This document shows positions 21,120 to 29,644 of a stretch of 64,000 bases of DNA, piece after piece. Made by a program: the position numbers and the translations under genes. Each line of letters starts with the position of its first letter. Within the stretch, counting starts at the first letter, position 1. The notes beneath the pieces are model-generated. The model was not told where the DNA came from. It worked only from the letters and a program-made list of their open reading frames with translations, and did not search any database. The stretch is from an uncultured Hyphomonas sp. (GTDB taxonomy: Bacteria; Pseudomonadota; Alphaproteobacteria; Caulobacterales; Hyphomonadaceae): the NCBI RefSeq assembly GCF_963678875.1, contig NZ_OY787456.1, forward strand, positions 1,550,001 through 1,614,000, in the 5' to 3' direction.

Positions 21120-21950
21120 CTAGCGCAGATAGTCCATTGTCTCTTCCAGTTCGAAGCCCGGCGTTTCTTCCACGAAATGGCGAAGCCAGTAGGCATGACC
21201 CGCGCCATAGACCACGACCACCCGGTCGCCCGGGCGGGTTGCCTTGACGAGGTTGGCGAAGATCAGCGCGTTGCGCGCATACCAGCCATAGTTCAGCGCG
21301 GCACCAGCCAGATCCTCACCATCTGAGATTCCCAGCATGCCGTAATAGAATTCATCATGCTGCTCGCGCAGTTTCGAAGTATCGTTGTGGCGGCCAAGCA
21401 GTTGGGTGATGGTTTCGGTGGACTGGGCCGCTTCGACAGCCTGCGACTCGGCCTGGATGCGAGCAATCTTTTCTTCGATCAGACCTGTCTGACCGGTGGC
21501 TTCTGCCGCCGCTTGTACACGGTCAAACGGGAAGAAATCGAGATCGCCGTCATGTTCGTCGATGGCATAGACCCGGTCGAGCCCCTGCTGGTCTGCCAGG
21601 CGGAAGCCTATCTGAACGATCTCGTTCCGGTCCTTCGAGAGGTCTGACGGCTGGAACGCCTTGTAGCTGTCGCTGAGCAGACCGTCCGTCCGGCGGGTCG
21701 ATTCAATTGCAACAACTGTCGGGCGGAAGGCGGCGAGCCGGTCCATCAGCGCTTCCAGTTCCTGCTGCCTTTGCGGGCGAAGCACATCGTCGGCCTGCAT
21801 GTTCACCACGTCGTAGCCCGGATTGGCGAAATGGTAGGTGCCCAGCACCATCACCTTCACGACATCCGTTTCAGGCGCGGGATCAGGCGCGACGGTGGTG
21901 CAGGCGGCCAGGAACAGTGCGGCAAGTGCCGAAATCAGGCGTAGGGTCAT
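21120..21950 (-). CDS. DUF5694 lipoprotein
   Basis: A 276-residue protein with a lipoprotein signal (MTLRLISALAALFLAAC, Cys near residue 17), which fixes the start at 21950. The mature part begins VVKVMVLGTYHFANPGYD, followed by VVAIESTRRTDG (about 84) and ends GDRVVVVYGAGHAYWLRHF (about 250), the signature of DUF5694, a family distantly related to TraB/ChaN-type haem or metal hydrolase folds with conserved His and Glu in these positions. Activity unknown. Convergent with the methionine operon. Confidence 0.78.
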   Translation of the reverse strand: MTLRLISALAALFLAACTTVAPDPAPETDVVKVMVLGTYHFANPGYDVVNMQADDVLRPQRQQELEALMDRLAAFRPTVVAIESTRRTDGLLSDSYKAFQPSDLSKDRNEIVQIGFRLADQQGLDRVYAIDEHDGDLDFFPFDRVQAAAEATGQTGLIEEKIARIQAESQAVEAAQSTETITQLLGRHNDTSKLREQHDEFYYGMLGISDGEDLAGAALNYGWYARNALIFANLVKATRPGDRVVVVYGAGHAYWLRHFVEETPGFELEETMDYLR

Positions 21951-22116
21951 CGAAAACCTCCGTTTCCCGGGTAGATGCCGCGAGGGGCCTCGATGGATGC
22001 AAGCGGGCGCAAATAAAAGCATCCAATGAAAATTTCTGCCGAGGCTGGCGCGACTGGAAGGAACGGTCCGAGTCGCATAAACAGGGGCCGTGTCCACGGG
22101 AAGGGCGGAGACGATC

Positions 22117-23541
22117 ATGACAGACAACCGGCTTACGGGAGAAAACGCAAAGATTGTCGCGACCCTCGGGCCCGGCAGCCGCTCTCCCAAGGAGGTCGTG
22201 GCGCTGGCCTATGCGGGTGTGGATGTCTTCCGGCTGAATTTCAGCCATGGCGAGCACGCGGCTCATCTTGAGGCGCTGCAGGCGGTCCGTGCGGCGGAGG
22301 AGAAGACCGGACGCCCGCTGGCGACGCTGGCGGACCTGCAGGGACCCAAAGTGCGCGTCGGCAAGTTTCCGGACGGCGGGATTCGGCTAGGGTTCCGGAA
22401 AGAATACCATCTGGTTGCTGCCGATGAGACCGGCGAAGCCGATACGATCCCGGTGCCGCACAAGGAAATCGTCGATATTCTCGAAGAGGGCGACACGATC
22501 CTAGTGGATGACGGCAAGCTGATCCTGACCGTGACACAGGCGGGCGACGCGCCAAAGGTGCGCGCTGAAGTCCCCGGCAAACTGAGCGACAAGAAGGGCT
22601 TCACCGTTCGTGGAAAGCCTCTGCCTGTTCGTGCCCTGACGGACAAGGACAGGGCCGACCTCGAATTCGCGCTGGAGATCGGCGTCGACATCGTGGCGCT
22701 TTCCTTCGTGCAGAGCGTGGATGATGTCGAAGAGGTGAAGGCCATTATCGCCGGCCGGGCGCCGCTTGTCTCGAAGCTGGAAAAGCCTGCGGCCATCACC
22801 AACCTTGATGCCATCGTCGAAGCGTCCGACGCGGTCATGGTGGCGCGCGGCGATCTCGGGGTTGAGTTTGCGCCGGAGGATGTACCGGTGATCCAGCGCC
22901 GGATCGTGCGGGCGGCACGGGCGCGCGGACGCCCCGTAATCGTGGCGACGCAGATGCTGGAGTCCATGATCGAGAACGCGGCGCCGACCCGGGCCGAAGC
23001 CTCTGATGTTGCGACCGCGATCTATCAGGGTGCTGATGCTGTAATGCTTTCTGCAGAAACTGCCGTTGGCCGCCATCCTGCGACGGCCGTCGCCATCATG
23101 GCGCGGATCATTCGCGCGACGGAGTTTGCCGAGGATTACCGTCAGGCGATTGCCCAGTTTGCCGGTGACTCCACAGAGCCGTCGGCCGTCGATGTCATCG
23201 CCACGACGGCTCAGGCGATGGCTTGTGCCGAGGGGGCAGGGGCGCTGGCGCTCAGAACAGGCGCGTTTGACAGGCTGGCCCGGTTCTCCCGTGTTCGGGG
23301 ACCTGCGCCGATCCTGTACGGATCTTTGGACGACCGGCGGTTACGGCAAGCCTGTCTTTTGTGGGGTGTGCATCCTCAGCGCCTGAATGCCGGGGCGGCC
23401 TATTGGTATCGCGATCTGATGGATGCTGCAGGCCTGAAAGGCCGCGTCGCATATGCCCGTTGGGCCGGAGAAGACGGTCGCTTTGCGTGGGAAGTCGGCG
23501 TGGGCAAGGGCGAGGATGGAAAGCCGATCACTGGCGTGTAA
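22117..23541 (+). CDS. pyk: Pyruvate kinase
   Basis: A 474-residue pyruvate kinase. The active-site segments are AKIVATLGPGSRSP (residues 8-21), LNFSHG, LADLQGPKVRVGKF, the Lys/Glu motif SKLEKPAAI (about 222-230), VMVARGDLGVE and VIVATQMLESM. It converts phosphoenolpyruvate and ADP to pyruvate and ATP. The ATG at 22117 follows AGGGCGGAG; a GTG nine codons upstream is less likely. The gene abuts the convergent aspartic protease gene stop to stop with no spacer. Confidence 0.96.
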   Translation: MTDNRLTGENAKIVATLGPGSRSPKEVVALAYAGVDVFRLNFSHGEHAAHLEALQAVRAAEEKTGRPLATLADLQGPKVRVGKFPDGGIRLGFRKEYHLVAADETGEADTIPVPHKEIVDILEEGDTILVDDGKLILTVTQAGDAPKVRAEVPGKLSDKKGFTVRGKPLPVRALTDKDRADLEFALEIGVDIVALSFVQSVDDVEEVKAIIAGRAPLVSKLEKPAAITNLDAIVEASDAVMVARGDLGVEFAPEDVPVIQRRIVRAARARGRPVIVATQMLESMIENAAPTRAEASDVATAIYQGADAVMLSAETAVGRHPATAVAIMARIIRATEFAEDYRQAIAQFAGDSTEPSAVDVIATTAQAMACAEGAGALALRTGAFDRLARFSRVRGPAPILYGSLDDRRLRQACLLWGVHPQRLNAGAAYWYRDLMDAAGLKGRVAYARWAGEDGRFAWEVGVGKGEDGKPITGV

Positions 23542-24081
23542 TCACTGGCGGATAATCAGTGTGTCACCCTTGAACTCATAGGAATAGAGTTCGCCCAGGA
23601 AGCTCATCCCGAGCAGCGACTGCTCCAGGCCTTCTCTCAGCACCATCGCGCTGACATCTTCCATCTCCACCCGGCCGATGCGCACACGGTCGAGCACGAC
23701 ATAAGCGCCTTGCGTGATCCCGCCCGCCGTACGAATTTCATTGTCGAATTCCAGGTCGGAAGGGCTTAACCCGATGCGCTGGGCATCATGCAGTGTCAGG
23801 GCGACAATGCTGGCGCCGGTATCTACCATGAAACGGACATCGGTTCCCTGGACATCGGCGCGGGTCCAGTAATGGCCGTCGGCTTCGCGGCTGATGATTG
23901 CTGCCTTGTCGAAATTGGCACGCGGCGTTGAGCTGATGTCTGGTGTACCGGAATTGGTCAGAGACGCGGCGGCAGGCGTTGCGCCGTCCATTGCTTCTGT
24001 TTTGGGGACCACGAAAAACACCACGGTTGCGGCAATGATGAGAGCCGCTGCGAGCATGGGGAGTACGTGTCTGGCATACAT
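23542..24081 (-). CDS. Membrane-anchored retropepsin-like aspartic protease
   Basis: A 179-residue protein of the clan AA family found in proteobacteria (TIGR02281-type). An N-terminal transmembrane helix (about residues 8-25, ending FFVV) is followed by a linker, then the single-domain aspartyl protease with the catalytic VDTGASIVAL (about 102) and the flap region EIRTAGGITQGA; the C-terminal LLGMSFLGEL is the matching psi-loop motif. A single DTG means the active form is a dimer, with the domain in the periplasm. The start at 24081 gives the proper anchor. It follows the DUF1289 gene with four bases between them. Confidence 0.85.
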   Translation of the reverse strand: MYARHVLPMLAAALIIAATVVFFVVPKTEAMDGATPAAASLTNSGTPDISSTPRANFDKAAIISREADGHYWTRADVQGTDVRFMVDTGASIVALTLHDAQRIGLSPSDLEFDNEIRTAGGITQGAYVVLDRVRIGRVEMEDVSAMVLREGLEQSLLGMSFLGELYSYEFKGDTLIIRQ

Positions 24082-24085
24082 GGTG

Positions 24086-24280
24086 TCAGCGCTTTCCCAG
24101 AGCCTCCAACCGGGTGATGCGCTCGGGCAGCTCAGCGATGACGCTGTTGCGGCCAGCCTCCCCCATGGCGACCCATTGGCCAATTTCCTTCAATGAGCGC
24201 GCACAGCCTAGGCACCAGCCTGTCGATGCGTCAACTGCACATACCCGGATGCAGGGGGACTTTATTGGTTCACGAGACAT
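24086..24280 (-). CDS. DUF1289 protein
   Basis: A 64-residue cysteine-containing protein: SPCIRVCAVDASTGWCLGCARSLKEIGQW near its N-terminus has the four-cysteine C-x3-C-x9-C-x2-C pattern of DUF1289, a small probable metal-binding family. The remainder is an amphipathic helix. It is the upstream partner of the aspartic protease gene and divergent from the CobT-like gene. No function is known. Confidence 0.85.
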   Translation of the reverse strand: MSREPIKSPCIRVCAVDASTGWCLGCARSLKEIGQWVAMGEAGRNSVIAELPERITRLEALGKR

Positions 24281-24418
24281 CAATATACCCTGTATCCAGT
24301 GAGGGTTGCGGGGCGGAGTGTATCAGCGGCAAGGTAACAAATCCTTGTCGTGCAGACACCCTGTGACCTGTTATTATGGCCGTGGAATCGCGCCAGCGGA
24401 ATGCAGGAGAATATCAAC

Positions 24419-25420
24419 GTGCCAGAACCTGTACGCGAAGGCTCACCTTTGGCGGATGTCCGGGCGCTCGTGCTGAGCGCGCCGCTCGCTCCCACTGAAC
24501 CTGGAAAACAGGTGCATGACGCCTTGCTCGGCATGGGGCGGGAAGGCGATTTTGGCCGCCTTGGCGAGGCGGCTGAGTGGCTGGCCAATTGGCAGAACCG
24601 GTATCCGCCACGCATCGAAAAGCCGACTCTGGCCATTTTTGCGGGATCCCATGGGATCGTGGAAGAGGGCGTGTCGATGTCCTCCAACCAGGATACGCAG
24701 GCGCATGTAAGCGCGCTTCGGGAAGGGCGCGCGCCTCTTTCCGCGATTGCCACGCAGGCTGGCGCCTCCATTCGGGTGTTTGAACTCGCGCTCGACAAGC
24801 CGACGCCAAGCATCGCCGAGACCGCTGCCATGTCCGAAAAGGAATGCGCCGCGACCATCGCGTATGGATTTGAGGCGACGGAAGACAATCCCGACCTGCT
24901 GGCGCTCGCCGTGGCGGGCGCAGGTGTCGGCACGGCTGCGGCCGCAGTCGCATGCGCGCTCTATGGCGGCTCGCCGGATTACTGGGTGCGTCCCAGCAGC
25001 CAGACATCCCCGACACTGTCCCGCAAGCGGATCGAGCTTGTCAGCCGGGCGCTGACGCTCCATCGCGGCCACCTGTCAGACCCGCTGGAAGCGCTGCGCT
25101 GCCTTGGCGGACGGGAACTGGCCGCCTGTGTGGGGGCGATCATCGCCTCTCGGCATCAGGGGATTCCGGTTGTCCTGGATGGGTTTGCAACGACGATTGC
25201 CGCGGGCGTGGTCCACGCTATCGACCCCAAAGCCATCAGTCACTGCCTCGCCTCGCACATCACGCGACGGCCGGCGCATGAAGCTGCATTGGAGCGTCTT
25301 GGGCTGAAACCGCTGATGCAGATGGAGTTCCAGACGGGCGGCGGACTTGGATCTGCCTCAGCAATCGGCCTTCTGAAAACGGCCTGTGCGCCATTCATTG
25401 CAGAACCAGCCCCCACCTGA
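24419..25420 (+). CDS. cobT: CobT-family protein with altered active site
   Basis: About 333 residues. GTG at 24419 follows AGGAG with a nine-base gap and is preferred to ATG at 24401, which has no ribosome-binding site. The CobT frame is clear: RIEKPTLAIFAGSHGIVEEGVS (about 61-82), LDPLEALRCLGGRELAACVGAI and VVLDGFATTIAA. CobT activates dimethylbenzimidazole for the lower ligand of B12. However, the usual GEMGIGNTT is AGAGVGTAA (about 167), the GRGTG loop is RPSSQTS (about 190), and the LGEGTGA loop holding the catalytic Glu is QTGGGLGSA (about 304). It may be inactive, act on another base, or have moved function. Confidence 0.8.
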   Translation: MPEPVREGSPLADVRALVLSAPLAPTEPGKQVHDALLGMGREGDFGRLGEAAEWLANWQNRYPPRIEKPTLAIFAGSHGIVEEGVSMSSNQDTQAHVSALREGRAPLSAIATQAGASIRVFELALDKPTPSIAETAAMSEKECAATIAYGFEATEDNPDLLALAVAGAGVGTAAAAVACALYGGSPDYWVRPSSQTSPTLSRKRIELVSRALTLHRGHLSDPLEALRCLGGRELAACVGAIIASRHQGIPVVLDGFATTIAAGVVHAIDPKAISHCLASHITRRPAHEAALERLGLKPLMQMEFQTGGGLGSASAIGLLKTACAPFIAEPAPT

Positions 25421-25460
25421 CGCAGGGGCATCTGCGACTAATCGGCGACTTAGTTTACGT

Positions 25461-25474
25461 TGACGTTCGCGTCA
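25461..25474. promoter_or_regulatory. Inverted repeat TGACG-TTCG-CGTCA
   Basis: Two perfect 5-bp arms around TTCG, about 80 bp upstream of the first acyl-CoA dehydrogenase start and preceded by TTTAC. In the DNA form it could be a repressor operator for the fatty-acid genes, similar in layout to the short CGT-rich dyads of fatty-acid/branched-chain regulators; in RNA it would be a small UUCG-loop hairpin. Function is inferred. Confidence 0.35.
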
Positions 25475-25552
25475 CCTTGCCAGCCACTACAAATGGCTGA
25501 CATAGAGAGCTGTGCCTGTCAGCAGGATCAGACCGTTTCGGAGGAGCACGTT

Positions 25553-26743
25553 ATGAATCTGGAGTTTACACCTGAAGAGATCGAATTCCGTCAGGAAGTT
25601 CGGGCCTTCATCGAAGAGAATTATCCCAAGGAACTGGCTGGTGCCGGTACCCGCGAAGACCTGAGCCGCGAGCAATTCCTCGCCTGGCACAAGGTGCTCG
25701 GCAAAAAGGGCTGGTCCGTGCCGGCATGGCCGGAAAAGTACGGCGGCACCGGTTGGACCTCGACCCAGAAATATATCTGGGGTGAAGAGAACGCCCGCAT
25801 GGATGCCATCATGCCGCTGCCGTTCGGCGTCTCCATGGTCGGTCCGGTGATCTACACCTTCGGCAATGAAGAGCAGAAGGCACAGCACCTGCCGGGCATC
25901 CGGTCCGGCGACGTCTGGTGGTGCCAGGGCTATTCGGAGCCGGGCGCCGGTTCTGACCTCGCAAGCGTGAAGACCACCGCCGTGCGCGATGGCGATCATT
26001 ATGTCATCAACGGCCAGAAGACCTGGACCACGCTGGCACAGCATGCCGACTGGGGCTTCTTCCTTTGCCGGACAGACCCGAACGCAAAAGCCCAGGAAGG
26101 CATTTCGTTCATTCTCGTCGACATGAACACGCCGGGCATCGAAGTTCGCCCGATCAAACTGATCGATGGCACCCATGAAGTGAACGAGACCTGGCTGACG
26201 GATGTCCGCGTGCCGGTCGAGAACCTGGTGGGTGAAGAAAACAAGGGCTGGACCTACGCCAAGTTCCTGCTTGCGCACGAACGTTCCGGCATCGCCGGCG
26301 TGGCCCGCTCCAAGCGCGGCATCGAGCGCCTGCGTGACATCGCCACGAAGGAAACGGTCGACGGCACGCCGCTGATCGAAACGCCGGAATTCTCCCGCAA
26401 GATCAGCCAGCTTGAAATCGACCTGACGGCGCTTGAGTTCACCGAACTCCGCACGCTTGCGTCGGAAGCAGCTGGCAAGGGCCCGGGCCCGGAAAGCTCG
26501 ATCCTGAAAGTGAAGGGGACCGAGGTGCAGCAGCGCCTGACCGAACTCACGCTGGAAGCTGTGAACCATTACGGCGCGCCTTACGCCTATGGCATGGAAA
26601 CCACCGGCAACGGCGCCGGTATCGGTCCGGACTATGCGGACTATGCGGCCGAGACGTATTTCAACATGCGTAAGACGTCGATCTATGGCGGCTCCAACGA
26701 AATTCAGCGCAACATCATCACGAAAATGATCCTGGGCCTTTAA
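25553..26743 (+). CDS. Acyl-CoA dehydrogenase (large-subunit type)
   Basis: A 396-residue acyl-CoA dehydrogenase. The start at 25553 follows GGAGGAG and gives MNLEFTPEEIEFRQEVR, the usual N-terminal helix. WWCQGYSEPGAGSDLASV (about 123-140) and YVINGQKTWTT are the FAD/substrate motifs, and the C-terminal TSIYGGSNEIQRNI binds FAD of the partner subunit. It introduces the trans-2 double bond in acyl-CoA. The second dehydrogenase starts 28 bp downstream; tandem pairs like this form alpha2beta2 enzymes in other bacteria, so a heteromer is plausible. Confidence 0.92.
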   Translation: MNLEFTPEEIEFRQEVRAFIEENYPKELAGAGTREDLSREQFLAWHKVLGKKGWSVPAWPEKYGGTGWTSTQKYIWGEENARMDAIMPLPFGVSMVGPVIYTFGNEEQKAQHLPGIRSGDVWWCQGYSEPGAGSDLASVKTTAVRDGDHYVINGQKTWTTLAQHADWGFFLCRTDPNAKAQEGISFILVDMNTPGIEVRPIKLIDGTHEVNETWLTDVRVPVENLVGEENKGWTYAKFLLAHERSGIAGVARSKRGIERLRDIATKETVDGTPLIETPEFSRKISQLEIDLTALEFTELRTLASEAAGKGPGPESSILKVKGTEVQQRLTELTLEAVNHYGAPYAYGMETTGNGAGIGPDYADYAAETYFNMRKTSIYGGSNEIQRNIITKMILGL

Positions 26744-26771
26744 GCCCGAGGCCAGAGAGGAAACGACTCAA

Positions 26772-27926
26772 ATGGATTTTAATTTCACTGAAGAACAGGG
26801 AATGCTTCGCGACAGCCTCGCGAAGATGATCCGCGACCAGTACGACTTCGAAACCCGCCGCAAGGTGGTCGCTTCGGCTGAAGGCTGGCGCAAGGACATG
26901 TGGATGCAGTTCGCTGAACTCGGCCTGATGATGGCACCGTTCAGCGAAGAAGACGGCGGCCTCGGCGGCGGTCCGATCGACGCCATGGTCGTGATGGAAG
27001 AATTCGGCAAAGGCCTCGTGGTCGAGCCGTACGTGCCGAGCGTTGTGTGCGGCGGCGGTTTCGTGAAGCGCGGTACGGATGCGCAGAAGGAAGAATACCT
27101 CTCCGGTATCATGTCGGGCGAGAACATCTTCGCCTTCGCTTACGCCGAACCGCGTGGCCGTTACAATCTGGCTGACCTCGAAACCACCGCCAAGAAAGAC
27201 GGCGAAGGCTTCGTGATCAATGGCCACAAGGCCGTGGTCATCGGCGCACCGTGGGCAACCCACCTGATCGTCACCGCACGTACCTCCGGCGGCCGCCGCG
27301 ATGCGAACGGCGTGACCGTGTTCGTGGTCGAGAAATCGGCACCGGGCGTCACCACGCGTGACTATCCGACGGTCGACGGCCGCCGGGCTTCGGAAGTTTA
27401 TTTCGAGAACGTCGCTGTCGGCGCAGAAGCGGTCATCGGCGAAGTCGACAATGGCCTGCCGCTGATCGAGCTCGTTTCGGATGAAGCGATCGCTGCGCTC
27501 TGCGCCGAAGCATGCGGAGCGATGAAGGTCGCTCACGAAATGACGGTCGAGTACTCGCGCCAGCGTAAGCAGTTCGGCACGCCGATCGGCAAGTTCCAGG
27601 TGCTGCAGCACCGCATGGTCGACATGTTCATGGAATACGAGCAGTCAGTCTCGATGACCTACATGGCCACGCTGAAGCTGGGCGACGACGAAGTCACGCG
27701 CAAGAAGGCGGCATCGGGTGCCAAGGTGCGCATCGGCCAGGGCGGCCGTTTCGTCGGCCAGCAGTCGATCCAGATCCACGGCGGTATGGGCATGACGGAC
27801 GAACTGGCCGTCGGCCACTACTTCAAGCGGCTGACCATGATCGACTCCGAATTCGGCAATGTCGATCATCACCTGAAGCGCTACACGGAGCTTTCCGCTG
27901 CAGACGTTCCGGTGGCGGCTGAATAA
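26772..27926 (+). CDS. Acyl-CoA dehydrogenase (second subunit)
   Basis: A 384-residue acyl-CoA dehydrogenase, starting MDFNFTEEQGMLRDSLAKM after an AGAGAGGAA site. AYAEPRGRYNLADLETTA replaces the classical WCQGYSEPGAGSD loop of its neighbour, and the C-terminus QIHGGMGMTDELAVGHYFKRL is of the type found in smaller, sometimes non-catalytic, subunits. It lies in one operon with the preceding dehydrogenase and is followed by a clear terminator. Substrate cannot be predicted; a heteromeric enzyme for bulky or branched acyl-CoA is an inference from the pairing. Confidence 0.9.
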   Translation: MDFNFTEEQGMLRDSLAKMIRDQYDFETRRKVVASAEGWRKDMWMQFAELGLMMAPFSEEDGGLGGGPIDAMVVMEEFGKGLVVEPYVPSVVCGGGFVKRGTDAQKEEYLSGIMSGENIFAFAYAEPRGRYNLADLETTAKKDGEGFVINGHKAVVIGAPWATHLIVTARTSGGRRDANGVTVFVVEKSAPGVTTRDYPTVDGRRASEVYFENVAVGAEAVIGEVDNGLPLIELVSDEAIAALCAEACGAMKVAHEMTVEYSRQRKQFGTPIGKFQVLQHRMVDMFMEYEQSVSMTYMATLKLGDDEVTRKKAASGAKVRIGQGGRFVGQQSIQIHGGMGMTDELAVGHYFKRLTMIDSEFGNVDHHLKRYTELSAADVPVAAE

Positions 27927-27951
27927 GCCAAGCTCGAAACACTTTTTCAGG

Positions 27952-27983
27952 ACGGGGGATCGTTTCGGCGGTCCCCCGTTTTC
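27952..27983 (+). terminator. Rho-independent terminator of acyl-CoA dehydrogenase operon
   Basis: ACGGGGGA (27952-27959) pairs with TCCCCCGT (27972-27979) around a 12-base loop and is followed by TTTTC. It lies 26 bp after the second dehydrogenase. The minus-strand reading lacks a T tract, so it serves the plus-strand operon only. Confidence 0.85.
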
Positions 27984-27991
27984 TGTTCCGG

Positions 27992-29230
27992 TCAGGTCTT
28001 CTGCGCCGCTTCCGCAATGAAGAAGTCCGCGACTTCCTGATTGGACAGGATTTCGCGCGTACGGGCCGGGGCGCCATCAGACAGTCGCTTGCGCTCATTC
28101 TTGTCGTTCAGCAGGCGGATCACCGTATCTGCGAATGAATCAGGCGTGGCGGATACTTCCACCATCCCGTCCAGGCGGCCACCGAACCCTTCCATGGCCA
28201 GGGGGTAGGCGACGACCGGCATGCCGAGCATCAGGTATTCCGCGACCTTGATACTGACGCCGGTGGCGAGCCGTGTCGGCGCGATGCCAATCGCATGAGA
28301 CCCGCCAATGTCTTCCAGTCTCTCCACACGGCCAAGCAGGGTCATGTTGGGTGACTTTTTCAGGGCGGGCTCGATTGCGTCGCCCACGCTGCCGGCGACC
28401 TTGATTTCGGCATCGGGCTGGCGTTTCAAAATGAGCGGCCAGACGTCTTTCAGAAAATGGTTCAGCGCATCCACATTGCCGGCATGCGTCGTGCCGAGGA
28501 AGACGATTTGCGGTTTGCCTTCGGACGGTATTTCGCCGAACTCCGGCGGCACCGGGCGCAGCCAGACCATGTGTTCAGCCGGGAAGTCCGGTGGAAAGAA
28601 TTCCATCTCATTGGCCGAGGCGTGGACGAAGAAGTCAGCTGACTTCACCCAAGCGCATTCTTCGGTCTCGCTGGTTTCATAGAAATCGAACTCAAGCCCT
28701 TTTTCGCGATATCGCTGGGCCCGGCTCCATAGGACGTCGTGCACGAAAACGCCCTTGCGTGTGGGCTGCTTCAACTGGTCCAGCACAGGGCCGACCGAGC
28801 TGTACTCGGCAACGGTAAGATCGGAAGGCTCTCGGTCGGCGGTGCGCGCCATACGTGACACTTCAGCGGATGACATCGGCCGGCCGAAATAGTTGCGCCA
28901 TTGCACCTTCATGCCAGCACGCCGCATGATCTCATGAACCATTCGTACGCCGAAGCGGACCCAGATTCGCGGCGAAAGCGACCAGTAACGTCCGCCCGCT
29001 TCAATCGTGCCGTCCCAGACGACCTCATCGATCAACGCTCGCAGCCGCGGGTGAATGGACGCGAACGGCCGGTTCCCGAAGGCGTGCCACGGGGCAAAAA
29101 CCACACGCACGCGAAAGCCGGCGGCTCTGGCGGTGCGCAGGAAGGTTTCCAGGAATGCACCATTGCCGGTGGTGATCGCGTCCAGTTGGCGCTGTACCAG
29201 CAAGGTCATCGTCTTGGAGGAGTTTGTCAT
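27992..29230 (-). CDS. Glycosyltransferase (GT4-type fold)
   Basis: About 412 residues from the ATG at 29230; other starts upstream (29236, or GTG 29278) cannot be excluded. The C-terminal GT-B half is typical of family 4: IVFLGTTHAGNVDALNHFLKDVWPLI (about 245-270), then AIGIAPTRLATGVSIKVAEYLMLGMPVVAYPLAMEGF (about 323-358), where the conserved Glu-x7-Glu position is represented by the Glu of AEYLM. It likely transfers a sugar from a nucleotide donor in the cytoplasm. It lies at the edge of the polysaccharide region, followed on the other side by a PilZ gene transcribed in the same direction. Confidence 0.8.
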   Translation of the reverse strand: MTNSSKTMTLLVQRQLDAITTGNGAFLETFLRTARAAGFRVRVVFAPWHAFGNRPFASIHPRLRALIDEVVWDGTIEAGGRYWSLSPRIWVRFGVRMVHEIMRRAGMKVQWRNYFGRPMSSAEVSRMARTADREPSDLTVAEYSSVGPVLDQLKQPTRKGVFVHDVLWSRAQRYREKGLEFDFYETSETEECAWVKSADFFVHASANEMEFFPPDFPAEHMVWLRPVPPEFGEIPSEGKPQIVFLGTTHAGNVDALNHFLKDVWPLILKRQPDAEIKVAGSVGDAIEPALKKSPNMTLLGRVERLEDIGGSHAIGIAPTRLATGVSIKVAEYLMLGMPVVAYPLAMEGFGGRLDGMVEVSATPDSFADTVIRLLNDKNERKRLSDGAPARTREILSNQEVADFFIAEAAQKT

Positions 29231-29300
29231 GGGCATCGGTGTTAGGGCTGTTCTTTGCCCTCGCCAATGCAAGTTCACCGCCAGCTGGGGCGTTCGCCCG

Positions 29301-29582
29301 TCAATGGCTGACGGGGCCGAGCAGCTTCAAGCCGACTTTGCCCTTTTCCCGCCAAATGACCTCGCAGGAAAGATGGATTTCGCTCGTGCCGTCCATCGGC
29401 GAAACAGCCAGCACGGCCAGGCCAAGAGGCACTGTTTCGACAGGACCGGAAAGGCTCGCGCCTGCGGCGGACCAATCGATCATCGAGGCTTCAATCCAGG
29501 TTCTGTAACCTTTCGGCCTCAGGCGGGTGTCTCGGGCTGAGCTGTGCCGCCGGTAATTCCGGCGGGGGACATGTACTGTCAT
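29301..29582 (-). CDS. PilZ-domain protein
   Basis: A 93-residue single-domain protein. The c-di-GMP motifs are both present: the arginine cluster RRNYRR (about residues 7-12, RxxxR) and DWSAAGASL (about 36-44, D-x-S-x2-G). The strand core IHLSCEVIWREKGKVGLKLLG completes the beta barrel. With both motifs intact it should bind c-di-GMP. It lies just upstream of the glycosyltransferase gene at 27992, so c-di-GMP control of polysaccharide synthesis is a reasonable inference. Confidence 0.85.
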   Translation of the reverse strand: MTVHVPRRNYRRHSSARDTRLRPKGYRTWIEASMIDWSAAGASLSGPVETVPLGLAVLAVSPMDGTSEIHLSCEVIWREKGKVGLKLLGPVSH

Positions 29583-29644
29583 GGTTAATCCGGGGTGTTG
29601 TTGTAGATTCTATGCACAGCCTCACCCGATCGTTCGAAAAAATG

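Noticed and set aside
24284..24418. Possible cobalamin riboswitch before the CobT-like gene
   Set aside because: The interval is only 135 bases and I find no B12-box-like conserved core; also absent before the methionine operon.
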